64,000 nt of DNA from Olsenella urininfantis. GTDB taxonomy: Bacteria > Actinomycetota > Coriobacteriia > Coriobacteriales > Atopobiaceae. Positions 8,147 to 16,701 of the stretch are shown piece by piece. The first letter of the stretch is position 1. Each line of letters opens with the position of its first letter. Position numbers and translations under genes: made by a program. The notes beneath the pieces are model-generated. The model saw nothing but the letters and a program-made list of their open reading frames with translations. It was not told where the DNA came from and made no database searches. Location of the stretch: positions 277,661 through 341,660 of the forward strand of contig NZ_LT732540.1 of the NCBI RefSeq assembly GCF_900155635.1. The letters are read 5' to 3'.

Positions 8147-9751
8147 ATGGCCAAGCAGCCCTTCTTCATCACCACTCCAATCTACTACGTCAACGCCGCG
8201 CCCCACCTGGGCACCGCCTACACCACCGTCCTCTGCGACGTGCAGGCGCGCTACCGTCGCGCGGCTGGCTACGATGTCAAGTTCCTCACCGGCATGGACG
8301 AGCACGGCGAGAAGGTGGAGCTGGCGGCTGCGGAGCACGGCATGAGCCCCCAGGAGTGGTGCGACTCCCAGGCCCCCCTCTTCAAGGAGCTCTGGAACAC
8401 GCTCGAGATCTCCAACGACGACTTCATCCGCACCACCGAGCCGCGCCAGGAGCGAGCGGTGCAGTACCTCTGGGAGCGCATGCGCGAGAGTGGCCACATC
8501 TACAAGGGCTCCTACGACGGCTGGTACTGCGTGCCCGAGGAGACCTACTTCACCGAGACCCAGGTGACCAAGGCAGACGAGGAGCGCCACACGGAGGGCC
8601 AGCACCTCTGCCCCGACTGCGGCCGTCCCCTGCAGCGCGTCCAGGAGGAGTCCTGGTTCTTCAGGCTCAGCGCCTTCCAGGACCGCCTGCTCAGGCTCTT
8701 CGACGAGCACCCCGACTTCGTTGAGCCCGACTTCCGCATGCGAGAGGTGCGCAGCTTCGTCGAGGGTGGCCTCCAGGACCTCTCCGTGAGCCGCACCAGC
8801 TTCGACTGGGGCATCCGCCTGCCCTTCGACGACAGGCACGTCACCTACGTGTGGTTTGACGCCCTGCTCAACTACATGACTGCCGTCGGGTACGGCCAGG
8901 AGGGCGAGGACGCGGCCGCCGAGCTGGCCCGCTTCTGGCCCGCCAACTACCACGTGGTGGGCAAGGACATCATCCGCTTCCACTGCGTCATCTGGCCCGC
9001 CATGCTCATGGCCATCGGTGAGGCCCTGCCCGAGCACGTCTTCGCCCACGGCTTCCTCATGGTGCGCAACGAGGAGACCGGCAAGGGCGAGAAGATGTCC
9101 AAGAGCCGTGGCAACGCCATCGCCCCCCAGCAGGTGATTGACATGCTGGGCGTCGAGGGCTACCGCTACTACTTCATGTGCGACGTCAACCCCGGCGAGG
9201 ACGGCGCCATCAGCTTCAGCCGCATGGAGCAGGTCTACAACGCGGACCTCGCCAACAGCTGGGGCAACCTGGTCAGCCGCGCCCTCAACATGAGCGCCAA
9301 GTACTTCGACGGCAAGACGCCCCTGCTCGACGACGGCTGGGCGGGCCGAGAGAACCCGCTGTCCTCCGTGGCCTCGGGCATCGAGGAGCGTTACGCCGCG
9401 CGCATGGAGCGCCTGGACTACGTGGGCGCCAAGGACGTGGTCATGGAGCTCGTGCACGCCGCCAATCACTACGTGGAGGACTCCGCGCCCTGGGCCGTGG
9501 CGAAGGACCCCGCCCGTGCCCAGGAGCTGGCAGACATCATCGCCAACCTGCTCGAGGCCATCCGCATCTGCGCGCACCTTCTCGCGCCGTTCATGCCCAC
9601 CACCTCCGCCAAGGTCCTCTCCCGCATGAACCACGCCGACGAGGCTGACACCACGGACCTCGCTGCCGCCTGCGTCTGGGGCCAGCTCAGGTCTGCCGTG
9701 GAGGTCACCAAGGGAGACGCCCTCTTCCCACGCCTGGGAAGCGGCAAGTAG
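8147..9751 (+). CDS. metG: Methionine--tRNA ligase
   Basis: Class I synthetase that charges initiator and elongator tRNA-Met. The HIGH-type motif is PHLGTAYT near residue 18 and the KMSKS motif is GEKMSKSRGN near residue 310. A CPDCG knuckle sits in the connective domain. At 534 residues it lacks the C-terminal EMAPII-like dimerisation domain found in longer forms. CAGGAGACCACC precedes the ATG. It is followed after three bases by rsmA. Confidence 0.95.
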   Translation: MAKQPFFITTPIYYVNAAPHLGTAYTTVLCDVQARYRRAAGYDVKFLTGMDEHGEKVELAAAEHGMSPQEWCDSQAPLFKELWNTLEISNDDFIRTTEPRQERAVQYLWERMRESGHIYKGSYDGWYCVPEETYFTETQVTKADEERHTEGQHLCPDCGRPLQRVQEESWFFRLSAFQDRLLRLFDEHPDFVEPDFRMREVRSFVEGGLQDLSVSRTSFDWGIRLPFDDRHVTYVWFDALLNYMTAVGYGQEGEDAAAELARFWPANYHVVGKDIIRFHCVIWPAMLMAIGEALPEHVFAHGFLMVRNEETGKGEKMSKSRGNAIAPQQVIDMLGVEGYRYYFMCDVNPGEDGAISFSRMEQVYNADLANSWGNLVSRALNMSAKYFDGKTPLLDDGWAGRENPLSSVASGIEERYAARMERLDYVGAKDVVMELVHAANHYVEDSAPWAVAKDPARAQELADIIANLLEAIRICAHLLAPFMPTTSAKVLSRMNHADEADTTDLAAACVWGQLRSAVEVTKGDALFPRLGSGK

Positions 9752-9754
9752 GTT

Positions 9755-10714
9755 ATGGCCTCTCTTCCCGTGGATTCCCAGGCTCCCCACTCCTGGCTGG
9801 CGAGCGTCCGGGAGACCAAGGCGGTCCTCTCGGAGTTCGGCCTGTGCACGAAGCACCGCCTGGGCCAGAACTTCCTGGTGAGCGACGAGGTCATCGGCAA
9901 GATCCTGAGCCTTGCGGAGCTGGGAGACGAGGACGTGGTGCTGGAGGTGGGCCCGGGCATCGGCACCTTGACGGTGGCCCTGCTCGGGCAGGCGGCGGCC
10001 GTGGTCTCCGTCGAGGCAGACCGCAGCCTGGAGCCAGTGCTGGCCGAGACCTGCGCGCGCGATTCCGACCGCTTCGCGCTGGTCCTGGGAGACGCCCTCA
10101 GGCAGGACGAGGGAAGGCTGAGAGAGGCCCTTGCCTCACTGGACGTCGAGGGCCTGGCCGAGCTGCCCAGCCACTTCGTGGCAAACCTGCCCTATCAGGT
10201 GGCCGCCACGCTCATCCTCAAGTTCCTCCAGGAGCTGCCCTCCCTCGCCCGCGCCGTGGTCATGGTCCAGGCCGAGGTGGCAGATCGCATCGCTGCCCGT
10301 CCTGGCAGCAAGGCCTACGGTGCCTACACCGCGAAGCTCGCCCTCTTTGGCAGGGTGACCGGTCGCTTCGAGGTGGGGCCGGGCAACTTCATGCCGCCCC
10401 CGCACGTCGACTCCGCCGTGGTGCGCATAGACCGCTCCCGTGCGCTGGGCCCCGTCAGCGGGGAGCCCCTCACGGACGAGCAGTGCGTCTGGGCCATGCA
10501 GGTGATAGACGCGGCCTTCGCCCAGAGGCGCAAGACCATCCGCAACTCCATGTCGGCCAAGGGTTTCGACAGGGACACCCTGGACGTTGCCTTCGCCGAG
10601 CTGGGCATATCGCCCGCGGCTCGGGCAGAGACGCTCTCGCCCGAGGACTTCGTGCGCCTGGCCGAGCGCCTGTCGGAGGAGCGCGGCACTCTACAGGAGA
10701 CGGACGAGCTGTAG
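9755..10714 (+). CDS. rsmA: 16S rRNA (adenine-1518/1519-N6)-dimethyltransferase
   Basis: KsgA/RsmA dimethylates two adjacent adenosines in helix 45 of 16S rRNA late in 30S assembly. Seen are GQNFL near the N-terminus, the SAM-binding motif EVGPGIGTLT, the catalytic NLPYQV and the C-terminal QRRKTIRN. The 319-residue length includes a slightly long N-terminus. It runs directly on from metG and shares its transcript. Confidence 0.93.
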   Translation: MASLPVDSQAPHSWLASVRETKAVLSEFGLCTKHRLGQNFLVSDEVIGKILSLAELGDEDVVLEVGPGIGTLTVALLGQAAAVVSVEADRSLEPVLAETCARDSDRFALVLGDALRQDEGRLREALASLDVEGLAELPSHFVANLPYQVAATLILKFLQELPSLARAVVMVQAEVADRIAARPGSKAYGAYTAKLALFGRVTGRFEVGPGNFMPPPHVDSAVVRIDRSRALGPVSGEPLTDEQCVWAMQVIDAAFAQRRKTIRNSMSAKGFDRDTLDVAFAELGISPAARAETLSPEDFVRLAERLSEERGTLQETDEL

Positions 10715-10753
10715 AGCTGTCTGGCAAAAGCCCAGTTGGCAGGGGTCTTGCTC

Positions 10754-10759
10754 TACAAT
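10754..10759 (+). promoter_or_regulatory. Candidate -10 box (TACAAT) before tatD
   Basis: TACAAT lies 41 bp before the tatD start and is the third occurrence of this hexamer at a similar distance. A TTGGCA only 12 bp upstream is too close to be its -35. Confidence 0.4.
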
Positions 10760-10800
10760 CGAGGCCCCTGCTGTAGAGCAGACGCGAATTGGGGGACCTC

Positions 10801-11814
10801 ATGCGACGGATCACGAGAGAAGAGCTCTTCCAGACGCTCGGGCTCTGCGAGGATGGCAGCCTCTTCCACGACAAGAAGGGCAGGCCCGTGGCCACGCCCG
10901 TCCCCCTTGCGCCGCTTGCCGACAGCCATGGGCACCTTACCTGCTTCAAGGGCCTGGACGCCTCCGTGGCGCTGTGCCGCGCGGCCCTCGCGGGCGTGCG
11001 GCTGATGGTGGTGCCCATAGACCCCACGGAGGACCTGAGCCATCGCTGGCAGAGCGTGCCCGCGCTCATGTCATGGCTCGAGCGGGAGCGAGAGAGGGCC
11101 CGCGAGCTGCTGGACGCCTGCGCGGAGGAGGGGCTGGTGCCCCCTGACTTCGGAGAGGACATACCCTCGCTGCCCGACGGCGTGCGTCTGGTGGCGGGAG
11201 TCCACCCCTATGGTGCCCATCTCCTCTCACCTGAGGTCATGGGGTGCCTGGACAGCCTCCTCGACCATCCGCTCTGCGTGGGCGTGGGGGAGATCGGCCT
11301 GGACTTCGGGCCCTACAGCGAGCTTCCCTCGGACGTGCAGGAGAGGGCCTTCCGCCAGCAGCTGCGCATTGCCCACGAACACGGGCTGCCCGTCGAGCTG
11401 CACATCCGAGACGGCCAGGACAACACGGCCGGCCATGACCTCGCCGCGAGGGTCCTGCAGGAGGAGGGCGTGCCCGGGAGGGGCTGCGACCTCCACTGCT
11501 TCACCCAGGGCCCCGAGGTCATGGCGCCCTTCGTGGAGCTGGGCTGCCACATCGCCTTTGGTGGCGCCGCCACCTTCGGCCGCTCGGACGACATTCGTGG
11601 GGCGTTGGCGCAATGCCCGCAGGACCTTCTGCTCCTGGAGACGGACTGCCCTTACATGGCGCCGGTTCCCCTGCGGGGAAGGCAATGCGAGCCCGCCATG
11701 GTCTCCCACACGGCGTCCCTTCTTGCGGATCATCTGTGGCGAGAGACGCAGCGCCCGCTCGAGCGCAGCTATGCCACCTTCTGGGAGAACGCCCGCAGGC
11801 TCTTCTCGCTCTAG
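10801..11814 (+). CDS. tatD: TatD-family metal-dependent hydrolase (deoxyribonuclease)
   Basis: Metal-dependent nuclease of the amidohydrolase superfamily. Metal ligands are visible in DSHGHL, VGEIGLDF, ELHIRD, LHCFTQG and LLETDCPY. The 337-residue protein is longer than typical TatD (~260) because of a ~40-residue N-terminal extension and an insertion between the first and second motifs. ATG 10801 with GGGGGACC upstream is preferred over the TTG at 10789. The metG-rsmA-tatD grouping is conserved in Gram-positives. Confidence 0.88.
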   Translation: MRRITREELFQTLGLCEDGSLFHDKKGRPVATPVPLAPLADSHGHLTCFKGLDASVALCRAALAGVRLMVVPIDPTEDLSHRWQSVPALMSWLERERERARELLDACAEEGLVPPDFGEDIPSLPDGVRLVAGVHPYGAHLLSPEVMGCLDSLLDHPLCVGVGEIGLDFGPYSELPSDVQERAFRQQLRIAHEHGLPVELHIRDGQDNTAGHDLAARVLQEEGVPGRGCDLHCFTQGPEVMAPFVELGCHIAFGGAATFGRSDDIRGALAQCPQDLLLLETDCPYMAPVPLRGRQCEPAMVSHTASLLADHLWRETQRPLERSYATFWENARRLFSL

Positions 11815-11870
11815 GGTATGCTCGCCACAAGCCAACCTTGCCCAACCGACCTCGGCCGGTTGGAATTGTC

Positions 11871-12608
11871 ATGCGTGTTGACTGTCGCCGCCTCCTTCGC
11901 GATCTTGCAATGGACGCAGCCGAGCTGCTCTGGCCCACGCGCTGCGTGGGCTGTGGCGCGGGAGAGACCCTCCTGTGCGATGACTGCCGCCTCGACCTCC
12001 CCTGGATCTGCCAGCGTTGGGCCTGCCCCAGCTGTGGGGCCCCATATGGCTGGCTCTGCTGCACGGAGTGCAGGAGAGACTGGCTGCCTCGCTCCTGCGT
12101 CTGCGCGATGGGCTTCAGGGACACCGCCGCCCGGATCGTGACCATCTTCAAGGATGGTCACGAGCTGCGCCTCGCCCCCGTCATCGCCGCCGCGCTCGCC
12201 TGCGCCCTCGAGGAGGCGGCCGGGTGGCCTGCCGAGGACGGCCTGCCCCGTCACGACCTCAAGTCCCTGGACGGCATCTGCTTCGTGCCCGCGACGGCCA
12301 AGGCGTTCGCCCGTCGCGGCTTTGATCACATGGAGCTGGTCGCCCGCGAGCTCTCCCAGATCACGGGCCTTCCCGTCTGTGACGCCCTCCTGCGCGAGCA
12401 GGGGGCGGACCAGCGCACGCTGGGCAGGGACGAACGTGCGTGCAACCTCGAGGGGCGCGTCTCTCTTGCGCAGGACGTCGCGGGCAAGCGCCTGCTTCTC
12501 ATAGACGATGTGGCCACCACGGGCGCAAGTCTCGGCGCCTGTGCCAGGGCCCTTTGCGAGGGTGGAGCGCCCGCGCCCGATACCTGCGCCTTTGCCCGAG
12601 TCTGGTAG
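11871..12608 (+). CDS. comF: ComF family phosphoribosyltransferase-like protein
   Basis: ComF/ComFC-type protein of the DNA-uptake machinery; the family has a zinc-ribbon N-terminus and a PRTase fold. Four CxxC-type knuckles (CVGCG, CDDC, CPSCG, CTEC) occupy residues ~25-70, and the PRPP-binding loop LLLIDDVATTGAS is near residue 208. At 245 residues it is full length. The ATG at 11871 has only a weak ribosome-binding site (TTGGAATT). Its place before a structured RNA and hpf matches a widespread comFC-raiA arrangement. Confidence 0.88.
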   Translation: MRVDCRRLLRDLAMDAAELLWPTRCVGCGAGETLLCDDCRLDLPWICQRWACPSCGAPYGWLCCTECRRDWLPRSCVCAMGFRDTAARIVTIFKDGHELRLAPVIAAALACALEEAAGWPAEDGLPRHDLKSLDGICFVPATAKAFARRGFDHMELVARELSQITGLPVCDALLREQGADQRTLGRDERACNLEGRVSLAQDVAGKRLLLIDDVATTGASLGACARALCEGGAPAPDTCAFARVW

Positions 12609-12640
12609 CCCTTCGGCGGGCCGTGGAACCCTTCGGCTGC

Positions 12641-12646
12641 TATACT
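12641..12646 (+). promoter_or_regulatory. -10 box (TATACT) of the structured RNA
   Basis: TATACT just after the comF stop places a transcription start near 12653, exactly where the closing stem of the following RNA begins. Confidence 0.5.
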
Positions 12647-12651
12647 CTGGG

Positions 12652-12902
12652 AGTCTTGCCCAGGTCTGTGGTTGCGGGCGCAAGCCCTAGTCCAAGACAG
12701 ACGAGGTCAAAGGGATCCACGTAAGCCGGGCGTGAGCGCGCCGGCGATCATGGCTCGTCCTAGAAGTAAGTCGTGCCGCCCGTTTGACGCAGAGGCATCG
12801 GGCCTCGCGGGCGAGAGGGCCTATCGTGGGGGGCCGTAGCCCCGAAGCGAGAGCCCCGGCACGCGAGTGTGGGGTCAAATACCAGGTCAGCTGGGCAGGA
12901 CA
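12652..12902 (+). ncRNA. Structured noncoding RNA, candidate raiA-motif RNA
   Basis: No gene fits this stretch, but it folds well by eye. The ends close with a 10-bp stem between TCTTGCCCAG (12654-12663) and CTGGGCAGGA (12891-12900, one G-U pair). Inside are GC-rich hairpins, including GGGC-GCAA-GCCC with a GNRA loop (12676-12687), a GCCGG/CCGGC stem near 12727-12748 and GGGG/CCCC near 12830. The raiA-motif RNA is known as a large RNA located between comF-type genes and raiA/hpf in Firmicutes and Actinobacteria; here hpf follows 1.1 kb downstream with one lipoprotein gene between. A 6S-type RNA is the main alternative. Confidence 0.6.
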
Positions 12903-12930
12903 GGAGTTGGCTTCGAAGCGGGAGAAGATG

Positions 12931-13890
12931 ATGAAGAGGACTGTATGGGGTGTTCTGCTGGCAGCGGGCATGGTCGCCACGCTGAGTGGCTGCGACCTGG
13001 GGTCGGTGAAGGCCCAGCTGGTGCCAACCTCCGTGCAAGACGCCCGCGCCCAGCTTGCCACCCAGCGCTCTCCTCGTGTGGACGACAGCTCTCTCGTCAG
13101 TCCCGGCACCCTCACCGTGGGGCTCAGCAGCTCCACGAGCACGGCACCCCTCGTCATGGGCAACGCGGCGGATGAGGTCGTCGGCGTGGACGTCGACCTC
13201 GCGGCGGCCCTCGCGCAGGAGCTGGGCCTCAAGGTCTCCTACGTTGGCGTGAGCGATCCGTCGGCCTCCCTGGGCACAAGCTGCGACATCGTCCTGGGGG
13301 TGAGGAGCTCCGCAAGGGGGTCCTCCTATGCCGTGAGCGGTGACTACGCGCAGTCTGCGGCGGCGTTCTTCCGAAAGGGCGAGGCCGCGCAGGCGACGGT
13401 GCCGGACCTCTCGGGCAAGAGGGTTGGGCTGCAGACGGGCTCCATGTCAGAGACCACCCTGCGCAACACCGGGCTCTCCATGGAGGTGCGGGGCTACCCC
13501 GACCTCAACGAGGCCTTCGACGCCCTCGCGGCAGACCAGGTAGACTATGTCCTCTGCGACGCCTACTCCGGTGCCTTCCTCTCGCGCAGCCACAAGGGCG
13601 TGTCGTTTGCGGGGACGCTGGACATCCCCGTCACGGTGGGCTTTGCCTGCTCCGCCTCGAACGCCACCCTTCAGTCCGCGGTGAGCGACGCCCTGGCCGC
13701 CATCCAGGCGAACGGCGTCTATGACATCATCCGCCTCGCTTGGGTGGGCGGCCTTCCCCAGCTTGGCCCCTCAAGCCAGATCAAGAACATCCCCGCCCCC
13801 TCTTTCACCGCCCAGGAGAATCCCGCGTCAGCCCAGGGTACCTTCGTGGAGGGGGCGCCCGCCGCAGGCTCAAACGCAGTGAACTTCTAG
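12931..13890 (+). CDS. Substrate-binding lipoprotein (SBP_bac_3 amino-acid type)
   Basis: Type-2 periplasmic-binding fold of polar amino-acid transporters, 319 residues. A signal peptide ends in the lipobox LSGC, so the mature protein is tethered to the outer face of the membrane. TVGLSSSTS and GVDVDLAAALAQELG mark the binding lobe. ATG 12931 is six bases after GGAG; an ATG three bases earlier is too close. The start lies only ~29 nt after the structured RNA. No permease or ATPase is adjacent, so it is an orphan receptor, apparently inserted between the RNA and hpf. Confidence 0.8.
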   Translation: MKRTVWGVLLAAGMVATLSGCDLGSVKAQLVPTSVQDARAQLATQRSPRVDDSSLVSPGTLTVGLSSSTSTAPLVMGNAADEVVGVDVDLAAALAQELGLKVSYVGVSDPSASLGTSCDIVLGVRSSARGSSYAVSGDYAQSAAAFFRKGEAAQATVPDLSGKRVGLQTGSMSETTLRNTGLSMEVRGYPDLNEAFDALAADQVDYVLCDAYSGAFLSRSHKGVSFAGTLDIPVTVGFACSASNATLQSAVSDALAAIQANGVYDIIRLAWVGGLPQLGPSSQIKNIPAPSFTAQENPASAQGTFVEGAPAAGSNAVNF

Positions 13891-14011
13891 CGAATGTCCT
13901 GTTCCCAGGCTCGTTCAGGCCCCTTCTGTCGATTGGGGGGGCAGCCGAGGCGTGCTTTTGGGTATGAAAGGGACACGGGCCCCGGCCCACATTCGACAGG
14001 AGGAGGTAGCG

Positions 14012-14599
14012 ATGGTGGACATCAAGATCTCGGGACGTAAGGTCTCCGTGACCGAGGGCATGCGCGCCCACGTGATCGACAAGGTGGGGGAAGCTCTCAA
14101 GGTCTTTGATATCCAGCCCATGAGTTGCGACGTCGTGCTCAGGGTGGACAAGAACCACTCCAACCCCGAGCGCAAGATGTGCGAGGTCACGGTGTTCGTT
14201 CGTGACAGCGTGGTTCGTGTCGAGGCGTCTGGCCAGGACATGTACGCCGTGATCGCCGAGGCTGCCGAGAAGGCCTCCCGCCAGCTGCGCAAGTACAAGA
14301 CGCGCGTGATAGACCGCAGGCAGCGCGCCGGCCAGAGCATCCGCGGGGAGGTTAGCACGGCCGAGCTTGCGGACCTCATCGAGCCCAGCGAGGAAGACGA
14401 CCAGCTGGTGCGCGAGAAGGTCATTGACATCAGGCCCATGAGCGAGGAGGAGGCCCTGGTCCAGACGGACCTCCTGGGCCACGACTTCTTCGTCTTCGAG
14501 AACTCCTCCACGGGGCTCATGAACGTCATCTACCACCGCCAGAACGGTGGCTACGGCATCATCAAACCCAGGATCGAGACCGAAGACGATGAGGCGTAG
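14012..14599 (+). CDS. hpf: Ribosome hibernation promoting factor, long form
   Basis: HPF/RaiA family: binds the 30S subunit and, in the long form, drives 70S dimerisation to 100S during starvation. Residues 1-~100 form the S30AE domain (starting MVDIKISGRKVSVTEG). A linker and a C-terminal domain with FFVFENSSTGLMNVIYHR make the dimerisation module, so this 195-residue protein is the long type. AGGAGGAGGT lies seven bases before the ATG. Conserved linkage with comF and the preceding RNA supports the assignment. Confidence 0.93.
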   Translation: MVDIKISGRKVSVTEGMRAHVIDKVGEALKVFDIQPMSCDVVLRVDKNHSNPERKMCEVTVFVRDSVVRVEASGQDMYAVIAEAAEKASRQLRKYKTRVIDRRQRAGQSIRGEVSTAELADLIEPSEEDDQLVREKVIDIRPMSEEEALVQTDLLGHDFFVFENSSTGLMNVIYHRQNGGYGIIKPRIETEDDEA

Positions 14600-14610
14600 C
14601 AGGAGATCCA

Positions 14611-15633
14611 ATGCCCAGGCCTGACAGAGACACCCCAAAGACTGCAGCCCAGCAGCCCTCCCCCAGTCCAAGCCTGGGGGAGGGCTATCGCCAGAAGAGC
14701 CCCGTGAGAATCATCGTCGACTCCACGGCAGACTATGCCCCCGAGGTGGCGAGGCGTCTCGGCGTGGAGGTCATCCCGTTCACCTACATCACCCCTGAGG
14801 GCGAGAAGGTGGATGACCTCTGGGAGACGAGCGACCCGCACGAGTTCTACGAGGGCATGCGCAGGCATCCCGAAGTCCACTACACGACCTGCGCCATCAC
14901 GCCCGGACGCTACTTCGAGGTCTTCGAGCGCGCGGCCCGGGAGGGGACGCCCACCATCTACATGGGCCTCACCGCGGGCCTCTCCTCGTCGATCTACTCG
15001 GCGGAGCAGGCTGCGGAGATGGTTCGAGAGAAGTACCCGGACTTCGAGCTCTACGTCATGGACAACCGCTGCGACTCCGCCGCCGGCGAGCTCCTTGCCA
15101 TAGAGGTGGTGCGCCAGTCCCAGAACGGCTTCACGGCAAAGGAGCTCTTCGAGTGGGCCTGCGATGCCCGCTATTTCGTGCACGGCTACTTCACCCTGGA
15201 CAGCTTCGACGCCCTGGCTGCTGGTGGGCGCATCCCCCCGGCAGCGGCGAACGTTGGTGGGAAGCTGGACATCAAGCCAGAGCTCTCCTACGACCTCAAC
15301 GGCGCACTCACGCTGAGGGGCATGTGTCGGGGCCGCAAGAAGGCCCTGCGCGCCATGCTGCAGGACTTCCGCGAGAACTACGCGCACGACACCACGCTGC
15401 CCCTGGCGATAGTCTCCACGGATGCCGAGAAGGACGCGGACTGGCTCGAGAAGGAGCTGCGTCGCGAGAAGGGCTGCGCGGGCGTGACCATCATTCGCAG
15501 CCAGGTCTCTCCGATCCTGGGCTGCCATGTTGGCCCCGGAATGGTTGCCCTGGTATTCTGGGGCACCGATCGCAGGGAGAGGCTCTCGCTCACGGATAAG
15601 ATAGCGCGCAGGTTGCGTGGGCCCAGCGCCTAG
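14611..15633 (+). CDS. DegV family fatty-acid-binding protein
   Basis: DegV/FakB-type proteins bind a fatty acid that a partner kinase phosphorylates. IIVDSTADYAPE is the typical N-terminal motif, and ITPGRYFEVFERA, GLTAGLSSS and LDSFDALAAGGRIP follow in family order. The first ~30 residues are a low-complexity extension before the fold begins. AGGAGATCC precedes the ATG, 11 bases after hpf stops, so it is probably cotranscribed with it. No fakA gene is in the window. Confidence 0.87.
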   Translation: MPRPDRDTPKTAAQQPSPSPSLGEGYRQKSPVRIIVDSTADYAPEVARRLGVEVIPFTYITPEGEKVDDLWETSDPHEFYEGMRRHPEVHYTTCAITPGRYFEVFERAAREGTPTIYMGLTAGLSSSIYSAEQAAEMVREKYPDFELYVMDNRCDSAAGELLAIEVVRQSQNGFTAKELFEWACDARYFVHGYFTLDSFDALAAGGRIPPAAANVGGKLDIKPELSYDLNGALTLRGMCRGRKKALRAMLQDFRENYAHDTTLPLAIVSTDAEKDADWLEKELRREKGCAGVTIIRSQVSPILGCHVGPGMVALVFWGTDRRERLSLTDKIARRLRGPSA

Positions 15634-15649
15634 AAAGGTCTTCAAGCAC

Positions 15650-16621
15650 ATGTCGCACGCAAAGATTCGCAAGGTCGCCTTTGTCGGGACGGGCATCATG
15701 GGCGCCCCCATCGCCCGTCACATCCTGGACGCAGGCTATGAGCTGACGGTGCACAACCGCACGCGCAGCAAGGCGCAGCCCCTCGTGGACGCGGGTGCGC
15801 GCTGGGCGCAAAGCGCTGCCGAGGCCGTGGCAGAGGCGGACGTGGTCTTCACCATGCCGGGCTTCCCCGCCGAGGTCGAGGAGCTGTACCTTGCGGGCGG
15901 CGGGCTGATAAGCTGCTCCAGGAAGGGCGCCTGGCTGATCGACCTCAGCACGGGCTCCGCACAGCTTGCCCGTGACATCCACGGCGCCGCAGAGGTCATG
16001 GGCAGGCACGCCTTCGACTGCCCCGTCACGGGTGGCGAGCCCGGCGCCAGGGCGGGCACGCTCACGGCAATGGCCGGCGCCGGCGAGGCCGACCTCGAGG
16101 GTGGCCTGCGCGAGCTCATCTCCTGCTTTGCCGACAAGATCTTCTGCCTGGGGGCTGCCGGCCTGGGGCAGACGGCGAAGCTCTGCAACCAGCTCTCGCT
16201 TGCCTCCTGCATGCTGGGGTACGCTGACGCCCTGGCCCTGGGCGAGCAGTCCGGCCTGGACCAGTCCCAGCTGCTGGACATCATCTCGTCGGGCATGGGC
16301 TCGTCGGCCGCCCTCACCCAGCTTGCCCCCAAGTCCGTAGCGGGAGACTATCGTCCCGGATTCCTGGCCGAGCACCTGCGCAAGGACCTTGCCCTTGCAC
16401 TGACGCAGGCGGAGGACATGGACCTTGCGCTTCCTGGCGCAGAGACGGCATTCAACCTCTACGACGTGCTCTGCCAGATCGGCGGCGCCCGTCTTGGCAC
16501 CCAGGCCATCTCGCTGCTTTACGCGGACGAGGCGGCCGCCAGCGCCGCGGGCCTTGACTGGTCCCTGCTCGATGCCTCGGGCGAGGGCGAGCACGAGCAC
16601 CACCACCATCACGACCACTAG
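15650..16621 (+). CDS. NAD(P)-dependent beta-hydroxyacid dehydrogenase
   Basis: 3-hydroxyisobutyrate / tartronate-semialdehyde reductase family, 323 residues. Rossmann motif VGTGIMGAPIARH is at residue ~10, the substrate motif CPVTGGEPGA (DxPVSGG type) near 120, and the catalytic lysine region GQTAKLCNQ near 175. The C-terminus ends in a histidine-rich tail HEHHHHHDH that is not part of the family fold and could bind nickel or zinc. The substrate cannot be told from sequence. Confidence 0.85.
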   Translation: MSHAKIRKVAFVGTGIMGAPIARHILDAGYELTVHNRTRSKAQPLVDAGARWAQSAAEAVAEADVVFTMPGFPAEVEELYLAGGGLISCSRKGAWLIDLSTGSAQLARDIHGAAEVMGRHAFDCPVTGGEPGARAGTLTAMAGAGEADLEGGLRELISCFADKIFCLGAAGLGQTAKLCNQLSLASCMLGYADALALGEQSGLDQSQLLDIISSGMGSSAALTQLAPKSVAGDYRPGFLAEHLRKDLALALTQAEDMDLALPGAETAFNLYDVLCQIGGARLGTQAISLLYADEAAASAAGLDWSLLDASGEGEHEHHHHHDH

Positions 16622-16701
16622 AAGAGACCGTTAGGACGAGGGCCCCTCTCGCCTCCGTGCGGGGGCGCCTGCCCTCTGCAAAGAAGGAAACGAGAGGCAA
16701 C

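Noticed and set aside
10735..10740. TTGGCA as the -35 box for tatD
   Set aside because: It is about 12 bp from the TACAAT, too close for a sigma-70-type promoter.
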